Below are positions 12,559 to 25,729 of a stretch of 64,000 nucleotides of DNA, piece by piece; within the stretch, counting starts at the first letter, position 1; every line of letters starts with the position of its first letter. A program made the translations under genes and the position numbers. Source of the DNA: Anas platyrhynchos (Eukaryota; Chordata; Aves; Anseriformes; Anatidae); NCBI RefSeq assembly GCF_047663525.1, contig NC_092591.1:27871001-27935000 (forward strand). The letters run 5' to 3'. The notes beneath the pieces are model-generated. The model had not been told where the DNA came from. It saw nothing but the letters and a program-made list of their open reading frames with translations, and did not search any database.

Positions 12559-13840
12559 ATTTTAGCAAAAGGGTGGTCCTTTTCAGGGCAACAAGCTTGC
12601 AAGAGTCTGCATGACTTGAATATAAGATGCTTTACAAGAGACGATGCTTGACATACAGATGTGGTAGGGAGGGAAGTTACCGGACAGCATGGACATAGGG
12701 CTATCCCGGTCTACCAGAGAGCTCTTTCAGGTCCCATAACCCCTGAAGAGAGGTACTGCAGTCCCCAGGCTGGCTCAGGGTGGCTGAGAGCTGCCTTGGA
12801 ATAGCCACCCTGAAGGTTTCCTTCCTCATTTTTCCCTCATGCAGTTCTCATGACCAGATTTGTACAAAACAGGACATCTGATAGCAGCGCAGACAAAGTC
12901 TGTCGTATATAGCCCATATTCATACTGGCTTTCCAGTTGGCTTCTTTGCCCAGCCGGTAATAAAGCGGTGCTGAAAGGGACAAGTGGCTATGAGGAAGTA
13001 ATCAAGGCACCAGGCTCTCTGCAACTGTCTTTACTGCCTGGGATTTTGTTGACATTGCCTCCTGCAGCAGGAACAGCGCAAGGCGCAGGTGGGCAAACAT
13101 CGACTTAGGCTGTGGAGCGCTAAGGAGTGGAAGTGACCTTTGCTCCCTGGCATATTGCATCAGAAACACCTGTCCCTCCTCCACATCCCACTGTTTGGTG
13201 TGGGGCCGAGGGGCCTCAGAGCTGATACCTCGACAGGAGTAACAGAGCAAAGAGGTCAAATGGTTTCAGGAGCTTTGCACAGTCCCTTTTCTATCCCTAA
13301 GTGTGGCTGTGGTTATGGTTAAGGAGCAGGAGAAAGCATTGCTGTATGAGTTTTCTCTTCTTGATTTGAGGCAACATCATTCCCAGGGAGCTTAGCAGGC
13401 TGGAAATCTGCCGCTCAGATCCAGACCTTCAGCTGCAGAAGGAACTACACATTCAGTGACAGACCGATGGACTTGGGATCAAAATGGTGTGTTTGTGAAG
13501 TTCTGAATGCGGCACTGGCTCTTTAAGTCAAAAACATCCACATATTCCTTCCCTGGGACAAAACGTCTTTGTCCCTGTGCATGAAACATGTTATGGTTCA
13601 AATTCCTGCAGAGCCACTAGAAAAAGCAAAGTGCATGAGTCTGACAGCGTGGGCCTGCCTGCAATGTGATCGTTAATCATGCTGGATATTAATAACAGCA
13701 TCTCTTCTTGGTTGGAACATTTGATTTTTTCATAAATAAACACTGTGAGTGGTTATAAATATTGATTGCTGCCAATAATAGTAAGACGTTTTAGATATTG
13801 TCTTGCAACTAGGCTATCAACCATGCTGAGGACCAGACTG

Positions 13841-13866
13841 AAAAAAAAAAAAAAAAAAAAAAAAAA
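13841..13866 (+). repeat. Poly(A) tract
   Basis: A run of 26 consecutive A bases. AATAAA occurs about 105 bases upstream (near 13735), which is too far for a normal poly(A) tail, so this is probably a simple repeat rather than the end of a processed pseudogene. Confidence 0.95.
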
Positions 13867-14628
13867 GGTATATTGAACCCAACTAGCTAGGAAATACAGC
13901 TTATGTTTAGATGCCTAAGAGAGGGCTGAAGCTTTGGGGAGGCGTGCTGAAAATCTGTGCTTGGGTGTCTGCATTTCCAGAGATGCCGAACAGAGTAAAT
14001 CTCCAGATAAAAATGTTCTCAATCTCCCTGTCACAGGAGAACAGAAACATTGGATGTTTCCTCTTTTACAGAACAACTTATGAGTGGATGTTAAAGCACG
14101 AGACTAGTGGTGACTGAGGATTTTTTTTTTTTCCCTCCCTCCACTGAGTATTATTGAGCAACACCTTCCTCATGCCTCAGTTTCCCCATCTGGAAAATGA
14201 AAGCAATACTTCCCTCTACATCAAACGTCTTGTGAGAGATGATGGGAAATGCTCTGAAACCTTCATTGCTTAGGAGTGCTCAGAATTAAGCAGATATCTG
14301 TTCTTCCAACTGAGGGATAATGGTTGTTTGTGAGAAAACAAAATGATGTTAAAGCGAATGGTAGCTAAAAGTTTGAGTTACAGCTACGAAGCTTTGGTAC
14401 ATCCCGATGACCACCATGAAGCTGCTCTGGACCACGGTTTGGGGAGAGCTCCGTAAGCCTGATAAGCACAGGTTTCCACTTGACCCTGTGCTGGTGCTAC
14501 CATTGTGGGCAAACCGTGCCTAAAGCCACGCTCTCATTTAGCCCGACCAGCACTAACCAAATTGAATATTCACTCAGAAAGGAGCAGCAGGACTGGCACA
14601 TCAGATCCCATACATCTTGCTGTAGGCG

Positions 14629-15639
14629 ATGCTGCTTTTCCTCACTGATAAGCTCTTCCCCAAGTGTATCCTATCGCCCTGCCTGTCTCAGGGCAGAGAA
14701 AGGGGCAGGAGGAGGGGAGCAGGGGATCCGTTTTCACACTGGGAGGGGAATATCCACTTGTGGGCTGCCTGCAAGGACAAGGTGGTGCACAGAAGTGGAA
14801 GGCAGGGATCACCCATCCCCACTGGTTGTGCAGGAAGATGGAGATGGTGCCAGAAATTGCATTATTTGCCTAATGCTGCATCTCTCTCCCACATGGCAAA
14901 ATTCCCCCTAGGCCTCTACCTCATAAAAACCAACCAATCAAACAAACAAAAATCCATGAACACAACAAAACAAACCCAGCAGGCAACAGAGGAATGGGCA
15001 GAAGGATTTATTTCAGTCTGTTATTTGGATGCTTTTAAGCAAGCAGCCTTAGCTATTATTTATAGAGGCACAGGACAACTTTCTGGCTCCTTGAAGGAGC
15101 ACGGTGCGAGGGCTGGTGCTGTGTCCCCCCCCCCCCCAGCTGCACCTGCTTGTTCCACAGGGCAGGATTTATCTCTGCAGAACCCCCAAATTTTCAAGCT
15201 GTGGGGACAGCAAAGCTCCTGTGCCAGGACCTGGCCTTCGTTCCTGGTGGTCTGGGAGTCAGGACGGGGGCTCAGCATCCTGCCAGTGCCATCCAGCCCG
15301 GTGCAGGACTGGTGCCCGCGGTACAAACGAGGCCTCCCATGCCCACATGGAAGGATTCCCAGCCCCCAGCGATTACAAAGGGTGCCTGGCAGAACAGGAG
15401 TCTGTTTGTCTGCCTTGCTCTGCACAAACAGTTGCTTCTGTAAATACGTCTCACATGAGCAATTAGCCCCGACAGTGACGAGGTCCCATCTCTGCCGAGT
15501 GCTTCGGGGAAGCTGCTCTTTTGCTGGCACTGAAGACGAGCTCAAACAGCCAACTGTCCCCAGCCTGCCACCCTCCTGGGGAGACCACAGGTCTGCAAAA
15601 TGTCCCCTTTCTGCCCCAGAGCTCGGTGTCTCAGTGTGA
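14629..15639 (+). other. Long unrecognised ORF (336 codons), probably not coding
   Basis: This is the longest open frame outside DUSP8 apart from those produced by repeats. The translation is rich in Ser, Pro, Gly and Cys. It includes an N/Q/K/T-rich stretch from an AAC/CAA-rich segment (about 14925-14985) and a Pro run from a C15 tract (15125-15139). I see no domain, signal peptide or membrane helix. Overlapping ORFs exist in the other frames and on the opposite strand over part of it, which suggests low stop density rather than selection. It is listed because of its length only. Confidence 0.1.
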
Positions 15640-18600
15640 CGTGTGTGATGTGACCGCTCTCAAAGCAGCCCCCAGGTGATGATAAGGCAGCGCCGAGCGT
15701 GGGGCTGCTCAGGGAAGGGGCACACATGGCTCTTCAGCTCCTGTGACACCCTGGGGGCAGGGAGAAGTTATTTTAAGGCCACAGGAAAGATTATGCTGTG
15801 AAATTGAAGCTGGCTCCCACCGTGCTTGGAAAGCACCCAGCCCGGCTCAGCAGCCATGCTTATCACTGACTAAATGCAATTGTAATGATTTCTCCTCGCC
15901 CTCCTCCCCAGCCTTCCTCATCTCGCTGGCATTTTTTCTCCTCTCTCATCTCACACAATTAAAACCCAAAGCCAACCCAGGAAAAGCAGTAATCAGTTAT
16001 TATCTCTGCATATTTGCAATACCAGGTAAAGACCTCAGCTGGACGGCAGTGCCAGGCTCTGGCCATTGCAAACCACAGCCTGCCTCTAAGAGAATTATTA
16101 ATTCAAAACCCTGGGACATGCCGGCCCCATGTCTGGAGGGGAGACATCAGATGTGATGAGAGCACTGCGAGCAGCGTGCCCTGATGCACAACCCTCCTCT
16201 CCTTGTATTGTATGCTGTGCTAAAAACAAAAAGGGAAGAAGCAGGGGGAGGTGGCCAGGAGCTCACCCCAAACAGGAGCTCTCTAGGACTGCCTGAGCAT
16301 GTCCCGCATCCCACATCACTGCGAAACGGAGCTTTTGCTAACGCTGCTGCTCTTTCATTTCTGCTCGGCTTGATCTCAATTCCTCTTTTCTAAATCTTTC
16401 CAGTAGTAAACACACCTTGTTTTGGGGAAACTGAGGCCAAAATGCTCCTAAACTGGTATCACTTGCTCCTATCCTGGTATCACTAGAGTCCAGCTACAAG
16501 AATACACCCTGTCTTGCAAGACTGGTGCAAAACCCACTAAAAACAGTGACATGGGTGCTTGCTAACATCGTTGGCAACAGCAGAAAAAACACATTTGCTT
16601 TACTATGCTAGAAAAATCTCTTCGCTTGGTCTTTTTTTTGGAAGTGGGTGAGATGGAGCGAGAAGCCAACATGGTCCCTGGTGCAAACCCGCGCTCCTCG
16701 GGGCTTGGCTTCCACAGAAGACTCAATGGCACCATCTGATGGCCGTCAGAGCAGCAGGAGCCCTTCCTGCAGCCACGGGAGGAAGATTTCTGCCAGGGTC
16801 GCTCACGGTTTCTAGCTGGGGGCAGATAGGCCTGACAGAGGGAAGTTCAGGCTTTGGGTTTGGGGTTTGGAAGGTGGCTGTGTGAGGCCCTCTTGATGTG
16901 GGAGGTTTTGTCCTGGGCCAAGATCAGTAGGGATTCATTTGGTAAGTCACTTTTCATTGATTTTTCTATGTATAGGAAGTGTTGATTTCTCCAGCAAATG
17001 CAGTACACGAAGGTCAGGCTTATTTCATGCCTACTTTGTAGTATCAGCAGTGGAAGGTGACCTGTCCTCTTCCTCCTTTGACTCAGAGCTGTGAGGGCAA
17101 TAAGTGCCAGGAGTCAGCTAAATTCTGGCCCACGCACACAAAAATGTGCTAATGTGCTTGAAATGCAGGCGGGTAGGATGAGGGCAAGACCTCTTTGTCC
17201 AGGGCAAGTTCCTCAGATGTAAGGGGATCCAGTGGTGCCATGAGAGAACCGCCACCTAGAGCAGACACCACGGGTTGTTACTGGAGGGCTATCGCTCGTA
17301 TGTGTGAGATCAGCTGAAATAAGTCCTTGGAGTATATCTTCATGGGGTACAGAAGTCCACCTGTTGGTCCTTCTAGGAGATCAAGCATCTACTCCTGCAT
17401 CCCATCTGCAAACCAGAGCCGCGGGAGCAATTTTAAAAGGAAAAACTCTGTTTTTGAGCATGGAGATTTCCTCTGCCCACTCCTCAGGCTGTTGTCTACA
17501 AGTCCACCCCAAAAATTAGAGACTTCCCCATGCGAGCCCAAACCTGCCTCCAGGGAGAAACCACAGCTGTGATTCAAGGACCAGTGTGAAAGTGGCTGGT
17601 GCTAGGTACAAGGTTTTCTCCTTCATGGACAGTCACCCCTTCCCAGGAGGTTTTCTCCCTCTCCATCTCCCTTCCTGTGATGCAAGCATCACAGCTCTCC
17701 TGCTCAGGGCACTGTGGGTTTCTTTGGCTGCCTGCTTCTTATTGTGGTTGTTGTCAAAGGCAAATCTGCTTCCTGGGTGGAGCTGATGGACGCAAGGGAG
17801 GGCTTGATCTCAGTCTGCTTCTGGCAGCCGGCAGAGCACTAATGTTTGCAAGGCTCATTAGTCATTTATGAAGCATACCCAGGCACCTGAAAGTCTTCCT
17901 GGGAATGCGGGGGGAGTGAGGCAGCCCATTTGGTAAGGGGCTGGGCTGCAAACTGTTTGTGTCATAGCAAGGCAAGGAGCCCTGGTTCCTGGCTGTAGCT
18001 CTACCAGCCTCTTTTGACCGCCTTGCGGTTCCTAATGGTGGCACCTGGCTGCATGTGCAAAGTGGACCTGAACAGGTGGGAGAAGCAGCCTTTGGGGTGC
18101 GGAGTGGGGTTATTTGCTCTGGCATGGTGCTGGCAGTGTTCACAAAACTCCTGTCTGCAAGGCAAAAGTCCCCGCAAACAGGCTGAGCCCCTGTCTGCCC
18201 TCCAAGGGAGAGTGCCCGGGTAGGACGAGAAGTAGCAGCATCCCCTGCCCTGCTGCCTCTCCCTCACCACAGTGGGATTTCCTTCTAGAGGCAGCAGGAT
18301 GCTGCTGAGCTGATCATTGCCATAAGCGAGTGCTGCCTGGCAGATGAGCCAGCTTATCTGTGAGTGCCGCTGGCTGAGTTTGCACAGGGGCACTGCTGTC
18401 ACCTGCTTCCTGGCTGGCACAAGTCACACCAGCACCTCTGCAAGCTTGGTAGAGGGAGGACAGAAAAGAGACCTCGGGCACATTGCCTTCACAAAGTCCA
18501 TGCTGTCGATGACCAGAGACCACACGGGGCTGGGTCCCGTGCAGGGCACCAGGGGTCCTCCACCCGTAACCCCCTGGGAAGGGGGAGATTGCACCTTCTT

Positions 18601-19231
18601 TTGAGTTTGTGAAATGCCCACTGTGCCTTTTCCCAGCACACGGACAGCCAAAGCACAGAGGCCAGGCTTAGCCCCCGTCCCTCTCACCATGGTCCTGGCC
18701 CCCAGCTCCAAGCTCCCCCTGGAAGCGCGTTCCTGGAGGCCGCGAAGGAGAGGCAGAGTGGGGAGAGGCAAAGAGCTTTCCTGAAACTGCAGCCCTGGGG
18801 GGGACGTGTAAGAGGCAGGGATCGATACTGTGCTTCCGAGAGCCTCCAGACTCCTGGTTCAGCGATAATAGAGGGGTGAGCTCATTGCTAAGAGCCTCGG
18901 TGGGTGCAAGAGCCAAGGGCAGGCAGTCCGGACGGGAGGAAGGCTTGGTGCTGTCTCTGCATCTGTCAGCAGCTCTGCCTGGCGCAGCCCTGGGAGGTGG
19001 CAAGGCAGAGTGCAGGGCCAGGAGGATCCTTTTTCATCACTTCTCAGCACACGGAGCAATTTTCTAGTGAGGAGGGGGATCAAGGTTTGGTCTTTGGCCA
19101 GGTGCTGCCAGATGCGCAGCTGAGCGGCCGTCAGGGGTGGAGCAGGTGAAAGTACAGAGGTTATGCGAGCCAGATGACTCCTTGCAGTTCCCTGGGTTAT
19201 CTTGCTGGCTGCCTTCTTTTCAGTCCACTCT

Positions 19232-19400
19232 GATATAAAATCATAAAATCAGTTAGGTTGGAATAGACCTTTGAGATCACCAAGTCCAACCATCAGGCTG
19301 ACCTGATGAGTTCCAGGACTAAACCATGTCCCTTAGGGCCACATTCACACCTCTTAAATACCTCTGTCTCTTAAATAGCTCTTAAAACACCCCATTAAAT
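19232..19400 (-). mobile_element. CR1 LINE 3' fragment
   Basis: The plus strand shows AAAATCATAAAATCAGTTAG, then GGTTGGAATAGACCTTTGAG and ATCACCAAGTCCAACCATCA, then 'ACTAAACCATGTCCCTTAGG' and 'CCACATTCACACCTCTTAAA'. These are hallmark CR1 3'-end blocks in reverse complement. The element is in minus orientation and has lost most of its terminal octamer tail. Confidence 0.9.
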
Positions 19401-20178
19401 AACCAAAAGGAGGAGATTTCCCATGCCTGAAGAGGTTATTCTGTTACCTAAGAGATCTCAGTGCTGATTCCTGGCTGCCTGGCTTTGGAGGGGTGCAAGG
19501 CACTGGGGGAGCAGCTTTTCCCTCCTCTCACAGCACCCAGGGCTGAACCCACTGTTCCCCAGGGTCACACCACAGCAAAAGGCAGTGCTTTGACTTGGTG
19601 ATGTACTTGAAGCTGAAGCCATGCCTTGAAGCCAGGTCTGTGGGTGCTGAAGGCTGCAGCATTATGGCTCACACCATAAATGATGGGGCTGAGCCTGGGA
19701 GGACTGCTGAGCTCCTGGTGCTTGGATCTGGAAGGCAACAGGGCCCCTCCACTCCGTGGGGACAACGAAGGGGCCAGGATGGGACGCCCGCACAGTGAGG
19801 CACTGAGCATTGCTCCTGGAGGGCCTGAAATGAGGCTGAACTTCCTTTCCCATAACCTGCTGTTGCAGACAAAATTTTGGTGGTTTAACGAGCCCTGAGA
19901 GCTGTCAGGAGCTGCCACTAGAGGCTGCTCGCAGGCTGGTCCCTGGCAGGGCTGCGGGGCTCTGCAAGGTGAGGACGCAGCTCTTGGCACGGCTGGGACC
20001 CTGCTCAGAGCCCAGCTTTGAGGCAGGTGCCGGGGAAAGCTGTCCTGGAGGGCCCTGGGGTCCTGCTTCCCTCTGTCCCATGTCCCCAGCTGCTGGGCTT
20101 GGTGCTGTAGAGCTGGGGAAACGGGCACAAGCCCCCAGCTCTCCTGTGCAGGGCTTTGTGTGGTGGCTAGCTCATTTT

Positions 20179-20269
20179 GGATGGATGGATGGATGGATGG
20201 ATGGATGGATGGATGGATGGATGGATGGATGGATGGATGGATGGATGGATGGATGGATGGATGGATGGA
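20179..20269. repeat. (GGAT)n microsatellite, about 23 copies
   Basis: An uninterrupted tetranucleotide repeat of about 91 bases. Its length gives a spurious Trp/Met/Asp/Gly-rich plus-strand ORF. High length polymorphism is expected. Confidence 0.98.
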
Positions 20270-23200
20270 GAAGCTCCTCCCATATTAGCCATGCATAATC
20301 AGGCCCTTAGCATCTGTGTAGAGGGCAGGGCGGTGAGGAGAGGCACCCCATCCTAAATCCAGCCAGACTGCTTGCACAGGCCCACCTGGCAGAGGGATGC
20401 TGGGGACCACAAACTCCACCCAACAGGGCTGTATGGAGCCATAGAGCTGTAGCTGGGGCAGATCTTAGCACTTCTCTCCCGCCTGTGGATTAAAGCAACC
20501 TCTTTCTTCACCACCCTGTGCCAACACCTCCCTGCCATCAGCACGTGGGGGCCACAAAGTCCTCACCTGGTCTGGTTCACCCCTTTATCGCCTGGCCTGT
20601 GGTGCACCTTCCTGTGCTGCTGCCTGTTCCCGTGCGGGTGGATCTGTTTGCATGAGATGGGTGTGCACGAGTGTGCATGCCGGTGCCTGTTTTCTCAGTG
20701 AGGTAATCCTCCAAAGCGGAGTGACCCGGGGAGATAATGTCAGCCCATTACGCACGCCGAGGAGCCAGTGGGTGCAGCAGGTCCTGCCCCGACGGTGGGA
20801 GGGGGGAAGAGCGATGCCATGAAGTAAGAGGGTAGGGAGAGGGCTAGAGCCTGGAAGAGAGAGAAAAAAAAAAAGGGGAGACCAGGGGCTGAGACAGAGG
20901 CAGGAGAATAAAACGATGGCCATCACGTCATGACAGGCGCACGCCAGCCGGGCAGGATGCAGCTCTGTTCCCAGCACAGCTGGCTGTGACTCAGAGAGCG
21001 CCTCGGGGGAGCAAACCAGATGGGGAAGATGGTGTCTTTTTTGGTTCTGGTCACTGGAGCCACTTTTTGAAGTGGAGGAGGCCTGTTGTAATTCGCCAAG
21101 GTGTTCTGCAGACACCACAGGATCCCCTGGGCAGTGAGGTGGAGAGGAGGGAGGGTTGCAATTAGCAGGGGCTGTGGCAGGATGGGAACATCCAAGGGTC
21201 TGGGTGGATTTGGGCATGGCCATCTCCACACCAGCATTCAGCATGGATGCCCTCAAATGCGATTTTTGGGAGGCATTTTCTCTTGCCCATGCAGCTTCCC
21301 CCTGGCAGGGCACTGAGCAGGAGCAAGACCATGGGGCTGTCAGTGTGGGAGCGTGATAAATGGGGGTTGCAGCATTTGGGATCGGGGCAAACATATTTAG
21401 TGGTAAATCCACGGCAGGGTAACGACCTCTCTTTGCAGAAGACAGCTCGATTAAAAAGAAATAAATAAAGCATCTTTAAAGGAGAGGCGAGCGAGAGACA
21501 CAAACCCCATCCTTGGGGCGATGCAGACGGATGAGTAATGGGGCCCTTTGAGTAAGTGCCTGCCCGGCCAGCTCTGAGTCACTGAGCAAACAGCACCAGC
21601 CTGGAGCCAGCAGCAGGGCTATTCTTAGCCGCTCGCCTGTCAGGAGCTGCTGCTGAGGGAGAAGAGGCAGGTTAGGGGGTGTCAGTGGAAGGAGGAGGGG
21701 TGAAACCATTTGCTTTCCAGCTAAAAAGCACCCAGGGCCCGCCCGCTTGCTTGTTTACAACAACCCAGCCTGGTGAGAGTAAATGCGGGGATGAGGATGC
21801 TGCCACGCTCCAATGGAGTTTCTCAAGGGGAAATAAAGCACCCAGGGCTCTGATAGCTCCTCGGGCACACACATTGCCCAGAGGGACCTGCAGGTTGGCA
21901 GGGCATGGCTGAAGAAGGAGAGGAATGCCTGGTGGGCACCCATCACACTTCCCACCCCACTGCAGGTCGGGTCCCGGGGCCGGTGGGCAGCACGGCTGAG
22001 CAGTGCCACCCCCTGCTCCCCAGAGCATCCCCCTGCCACCCGCCCAACTCCCTGGTCCCAGGCTGAGCCTCCCCAAAGCGACCTTCTCAGGGCACTCTGC
22101 CATCCCCGCCGCAGCCGGGGTTGCATCAGCGGTGGAGACGCGGCGGAGGGCGCAACCCGCTGCCAGGTGCCACTGAGACCCGGGCTCGGCTGCGCTTGGG
22201 CTCCTGCTAAATAAAGGCCATCCAGTCATACTGGCTCGAGCTGCTGGCTCAGCCCAGAAGCCTGGAAAACTAAATGACATCATCTGGGTACCGCTGACAG
22301 ACGGTATTTCCACTCAGACACCGAGCGCGGGGCTCTCAGCCAAACAGAAGAGCGTGGCTGGGGAGCAAAATGGAGGCATTGAAAGCATCTCCAGTTTTGG
22401 GGAGCCCCCCATTACTGCAGAGCCACTAGTGAAAGGGGCATCCCCTCCTTTCTCCCATGCCACCTGTGTCCATAACATGGCCCCTCCAAATGGTAGGGCC
22501 ATCCCTCATGCTGGGGTGCCTTCTGCTTGATTTGTGGTGGGAGGCAGCTTGCATCCCTCTCCCGGTCAAGTGCTGTTCCCCAGGATGCTGTCCCAAGCCG
22601 CCTGGCTCTGCTGTCCACCTAAAAGCTGTCCCCAGGCTTGTCTTGCATTCTCTCCCTCTTTCTGCCTGTAAGGCACCCTGATAGGGTGATGCCCATCACC
22701 TGGGCGCCCACCTCCTCTCTCACCTGCAGCTTCCCAACTGAACCCAAGCCCTCTGCACCCAGCAGGGACCCCAGCAGCATCTCAGCTCTGCCAGGGTTAA
22801 AATCAGGCGGCGTGGTGCATCGTGAGCATTATCTACATCTGCTGCTGCTGAGAGCAGGGTGTCTCACCACCTCGTGCCGTGACACTGTGGAGGAGAGGAA
22901 GGAGAGCAGCCATACGAAGCATCCCTCTGGCATCCCCCAGGAGAGGACCTGCAAGGGGACCAGGACCCTTTGACAGGATGGGATTAGGGGCCAGGACTTC
23001 CCCCAGGTACTCTGCCTTCTTGTGTGGCCTCTGGCAAATAGCCTGCCGTCTTTGCTCCAGGTTTCCTATTTGCAAAAACTGGGCTGAGTGTGCTCCTCCT
23101 CTGATTTGCAGAGCAATCTGGGGCTGGTAGAGCCAATCCTCATCTGCAGGGGTGCATGGGAAAGGAAAAATCAAGCCCAATAACAATAATTACTTTTCTC

Positions 23201-24485
23201 CTTCCCATGGGTGTTGTAAGGATTAGCTCATGTTTAGCAAAACTTGCTCTAAGTGCTAAGCATTATTAATGTCTTGGATTGCTCCAGGAGCAAATGTGGC
23301 TTTCCAGGGAGTGACGTTTTTTTCCCCCTTTGCTGGCATGGGGCTGCAAGGGAACCATCGCAGCCCAATGTAAGTGCCATCCTTCTGCTGCTGGGGCAGT
23401 GTCTGGAGCGCAAGAGCAGTCCTCACACCTGAGGTCCTGAGTCCTCCCAGGAGGGGAAAACACCTTGTGGTTCAGCCCCAGCAAACACTCCCTAAACCCC
23501 AGCGCTATGGGAAGGGCTGGGGGGTCTGCTGCACCCTCTGCTGCCACACTGGGGACAGCCCGGCTGTGGGGACCTTTGGGACAGGGCTGGCTTTGGGTGA
23601 TCCCTTCTCCCTGCGCTGACTCAGCCGTGCCCCCGCGGTGGGTGGCCGCGGCCCCGGGTGGGACGCAGAGAAGGTAGAGGCAGCGCTGGCTGGCGAGCTT
23701 TCAAAGAGGCCACAAGCTAAATAAATAGACGGCAGCCCTATTTCAGTGGCTGCTATATTTAGTGCAAGGAACATTTATTTATAGGCTTGGCAGCCATTCC
23801 GAGTCAATAAAAGCCCGAGAGCTGGAAAAAGGACGTTCCTGGGTTTCTCGTTGCAGTAATGGTTTGCGCCGTGCAAACCGCCAGGAGGGGCAGGGGGAGG
23901 AAAGTGCTCGGTGGCTGTAGCGGGGTGAGGGGAGCGGGCTCGTGGGAGGCGAGGGGATCTAGCTGGGTTGCAGCTTCAGCATCTGCTGGGGGCTGGGTAT
24001 CCCCTCCGTGCTCAGTAACAATAATTGCGTGGCTTGATGAGTGCCGCAGCTTTCTGGAGCCAGCGCTGCGGGGAGCCTGCTCACGGCTTCTCCTCCCTCC
24101 AAGGTAAACTCCTGGCAGGGGACACGAGGAAATGTTCCTGAGAGCCTCTGCTGAAACGGTGCCACCAGCACGGTGGGAGCCACAGACCATTATACACCCC
24201 CCGCCTGGCCGTTCGCCTGTCTGTGGGTCCACGAATGCCCCAATTAGCTTTTATCCCCCTGCTCGCTCAGCCGTGAAGCTTATTTCTGCTTCGAATTAAT
24301 CCAGCTCCAGCCATGGGGCCCTATAAATACGTGTGGGTCTGGCTGTGTGTCCAGCTCTCCACCAGGTCTGGTGGATGCAGCCAAAAATCCGTCGCCCTCC
24401 CCAAAACAGGACCCTCCAACCCCATCCCAAAAAGCCCCCCCACAAACCAAGGCCGACACCAGCTGTTAAAACACCTATTTGGGTA

Positions 24486-24491
24486 TTTATT
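24486..24491 (-). terminator. DUSP8: Distal DUSP8 poly(A) signal (AATAAA)
   Basis: On the minus strand this reads AATAAA within GTTGTAATAAATACCC. It is preceded by pyrimidine-rich, UTR-like sequence (CTTTCTTTTTGTATTTTGG) and followed by a GT-rich stretch (GGTGTTTTAAC), the usual layout of a cleavage and polyadenylation site. If used, the 3' UTR would be about 4.95 kb. Confidence 0.5.
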
Positions 24492-25723
24492 ACAACACGC
24501 CGTTCCAAAATACAAAAAGAAAGGAAAAGAAAGAGAGGGTAGAAAAGCCCTGCTGCTAGCAGCTGCTGGAAATAAATAAAATAAAGAGGGGGCAGGGGCC
24601 GGGTGTCTCTCTGGGTCCGAGGGGGCAGGACGGAGCTGCCTTCGGTCACACTGACAGTGACGGAGGGAACATGGTGTGGCCGCTGTCCGGAGCATCTCTT
24701 CCCTGCTCAGGACCCCCGTGGCGGATGCAGACCCCATCCCCATGCTGTGGTCTTTGGGGAAGGGCCCGATCCTGCGGGGATGCTGGCGGGAGCTAAGCCT
24801 GAGGGGCACCTGCCCACTCCCTCCCCATCTGCCCCGAGCGTGGTGAGGTAGGAAGGGTGATGCCGGAGCAAGACCCCAGGGGTTCCCCATGGGATCTGGA
24901 GAGTGGGGCGAGACCTGAGCTCCGGCACGGTCTCGGAGCAGCTCCAGGAATGAGTCCAGCACGAGGCGATGGGAAGGAGCCCAGCCCATGACGAGGCGAA
25001 GTCGCGACAGACGGTGTCTGGGCTGCGTTAAGCCCCTGGGATCAGGCTGACCCTCCCGGGGCACATGGTGCAGGGCATTTCACACCGTGGTGCAGACGGG
25101 GTTCCTCTTCCCTTCCCCTCATGTCTCCTCCTGGCACAATGTTCCCCTTCCAGTCTCCCCGCAACCTCTGAGCTGTGTTAAGGATGGGGATAAAAAAAAC
25201 AAAAGGACTGGTCTCTGCCTGCTTGCGGTGCCCTGGTTTATCAGTCCCAGGTGGAGGGAGGCCGCTCAAACCAGAAAAACCCAGGGCACCTCGCTGGGAC
25301 GGAGCACCAGGGCTGAGCGGGGCGAGCGGGGGCTTGGCAAACCCTCTGACCCACACCCCGCTCCCCTCCAGGTGAAGCTACAGCCTCGAGGTGCAGCCAG
25401 AGAAGAAGTTGAGAGGACCACGAGCTGGAGGGAGCTGCCTCGGTGAGCTGGATGCCCCTCGAAGCTAACACTCGAACCGTTTCACCATGCAACTCCCCGG
25501 CCTCGGTGCCAGCGGGTTCCTGCCCCTTGCAGACAGGCAGCAGAGGGGGGGAGAGGAGCTGCGGGAGGGAAGGGAAGAGTTAAGAGAATGGGTCTGCCCT
25601 GGGTTCGGGTGTCCTTATGCCCTTGGGACACATCCCGCTCCAAACCCTCCGACAGGGGTCTGTCCGAGCAGCATTTGCCTCCTCTGGCTCGGGAGCAGAG
25701 AGAAGGTGTGATGGGGCCTTGCG

Positions 25724-25729
25724 TTTATT
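25724..25729 (-). terminator. DUSP8: Proximal DUSP8 poly(A) signal (AATAAA)
   Basis: The minus strand reads GTTTCTCTGTTGTGAATAAACGCAAGG in consecutive parts, with AATAAA preceded by about 140 bases of AU-rich sequence. This resembles a typical mRNA 3' end and would give a 3' UTR of about 3.7 kb. The distal signal lies 1.2 kb further on, so alternative polyadenylation is likely. Confidence 0.5.

Larger units (their letters stand above)
11201..24465. other. Intergenic region between MOB2 and DUSP8
   Basis: No convincing gene is visible here. The region holds two 5'-truncated CR1 fragments, a 26-base poly(A) tract, a (GGAT)n microsatellite, two CTCF-like sequences (16728-16742 and 19915-19925) and scattered long but featureless ORFs. 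The largest is 336 codons on the plus strand at 14629-15639: Ser/Pro/Gly-rich, with no recognisable domain or signal peptide. A 98-codon minus-strand ORF at 12262-12558 looks more protein-like in composition (charged, low in proline) but matches nothing I recognise. Confidence 0.6.

Noticed and set aside
13841-13866. Processed pseudogene ending in poly(A)
   Set aside because: No coding relic or target-site duplication upstream, and the nearest AATAAA is about 105 bases away.
20585-21412. 275-codon minus-strand ORF
   Set aside because: Low-complexity Pro/Ser/Cys composition, no domain and no splice or promoter signals.
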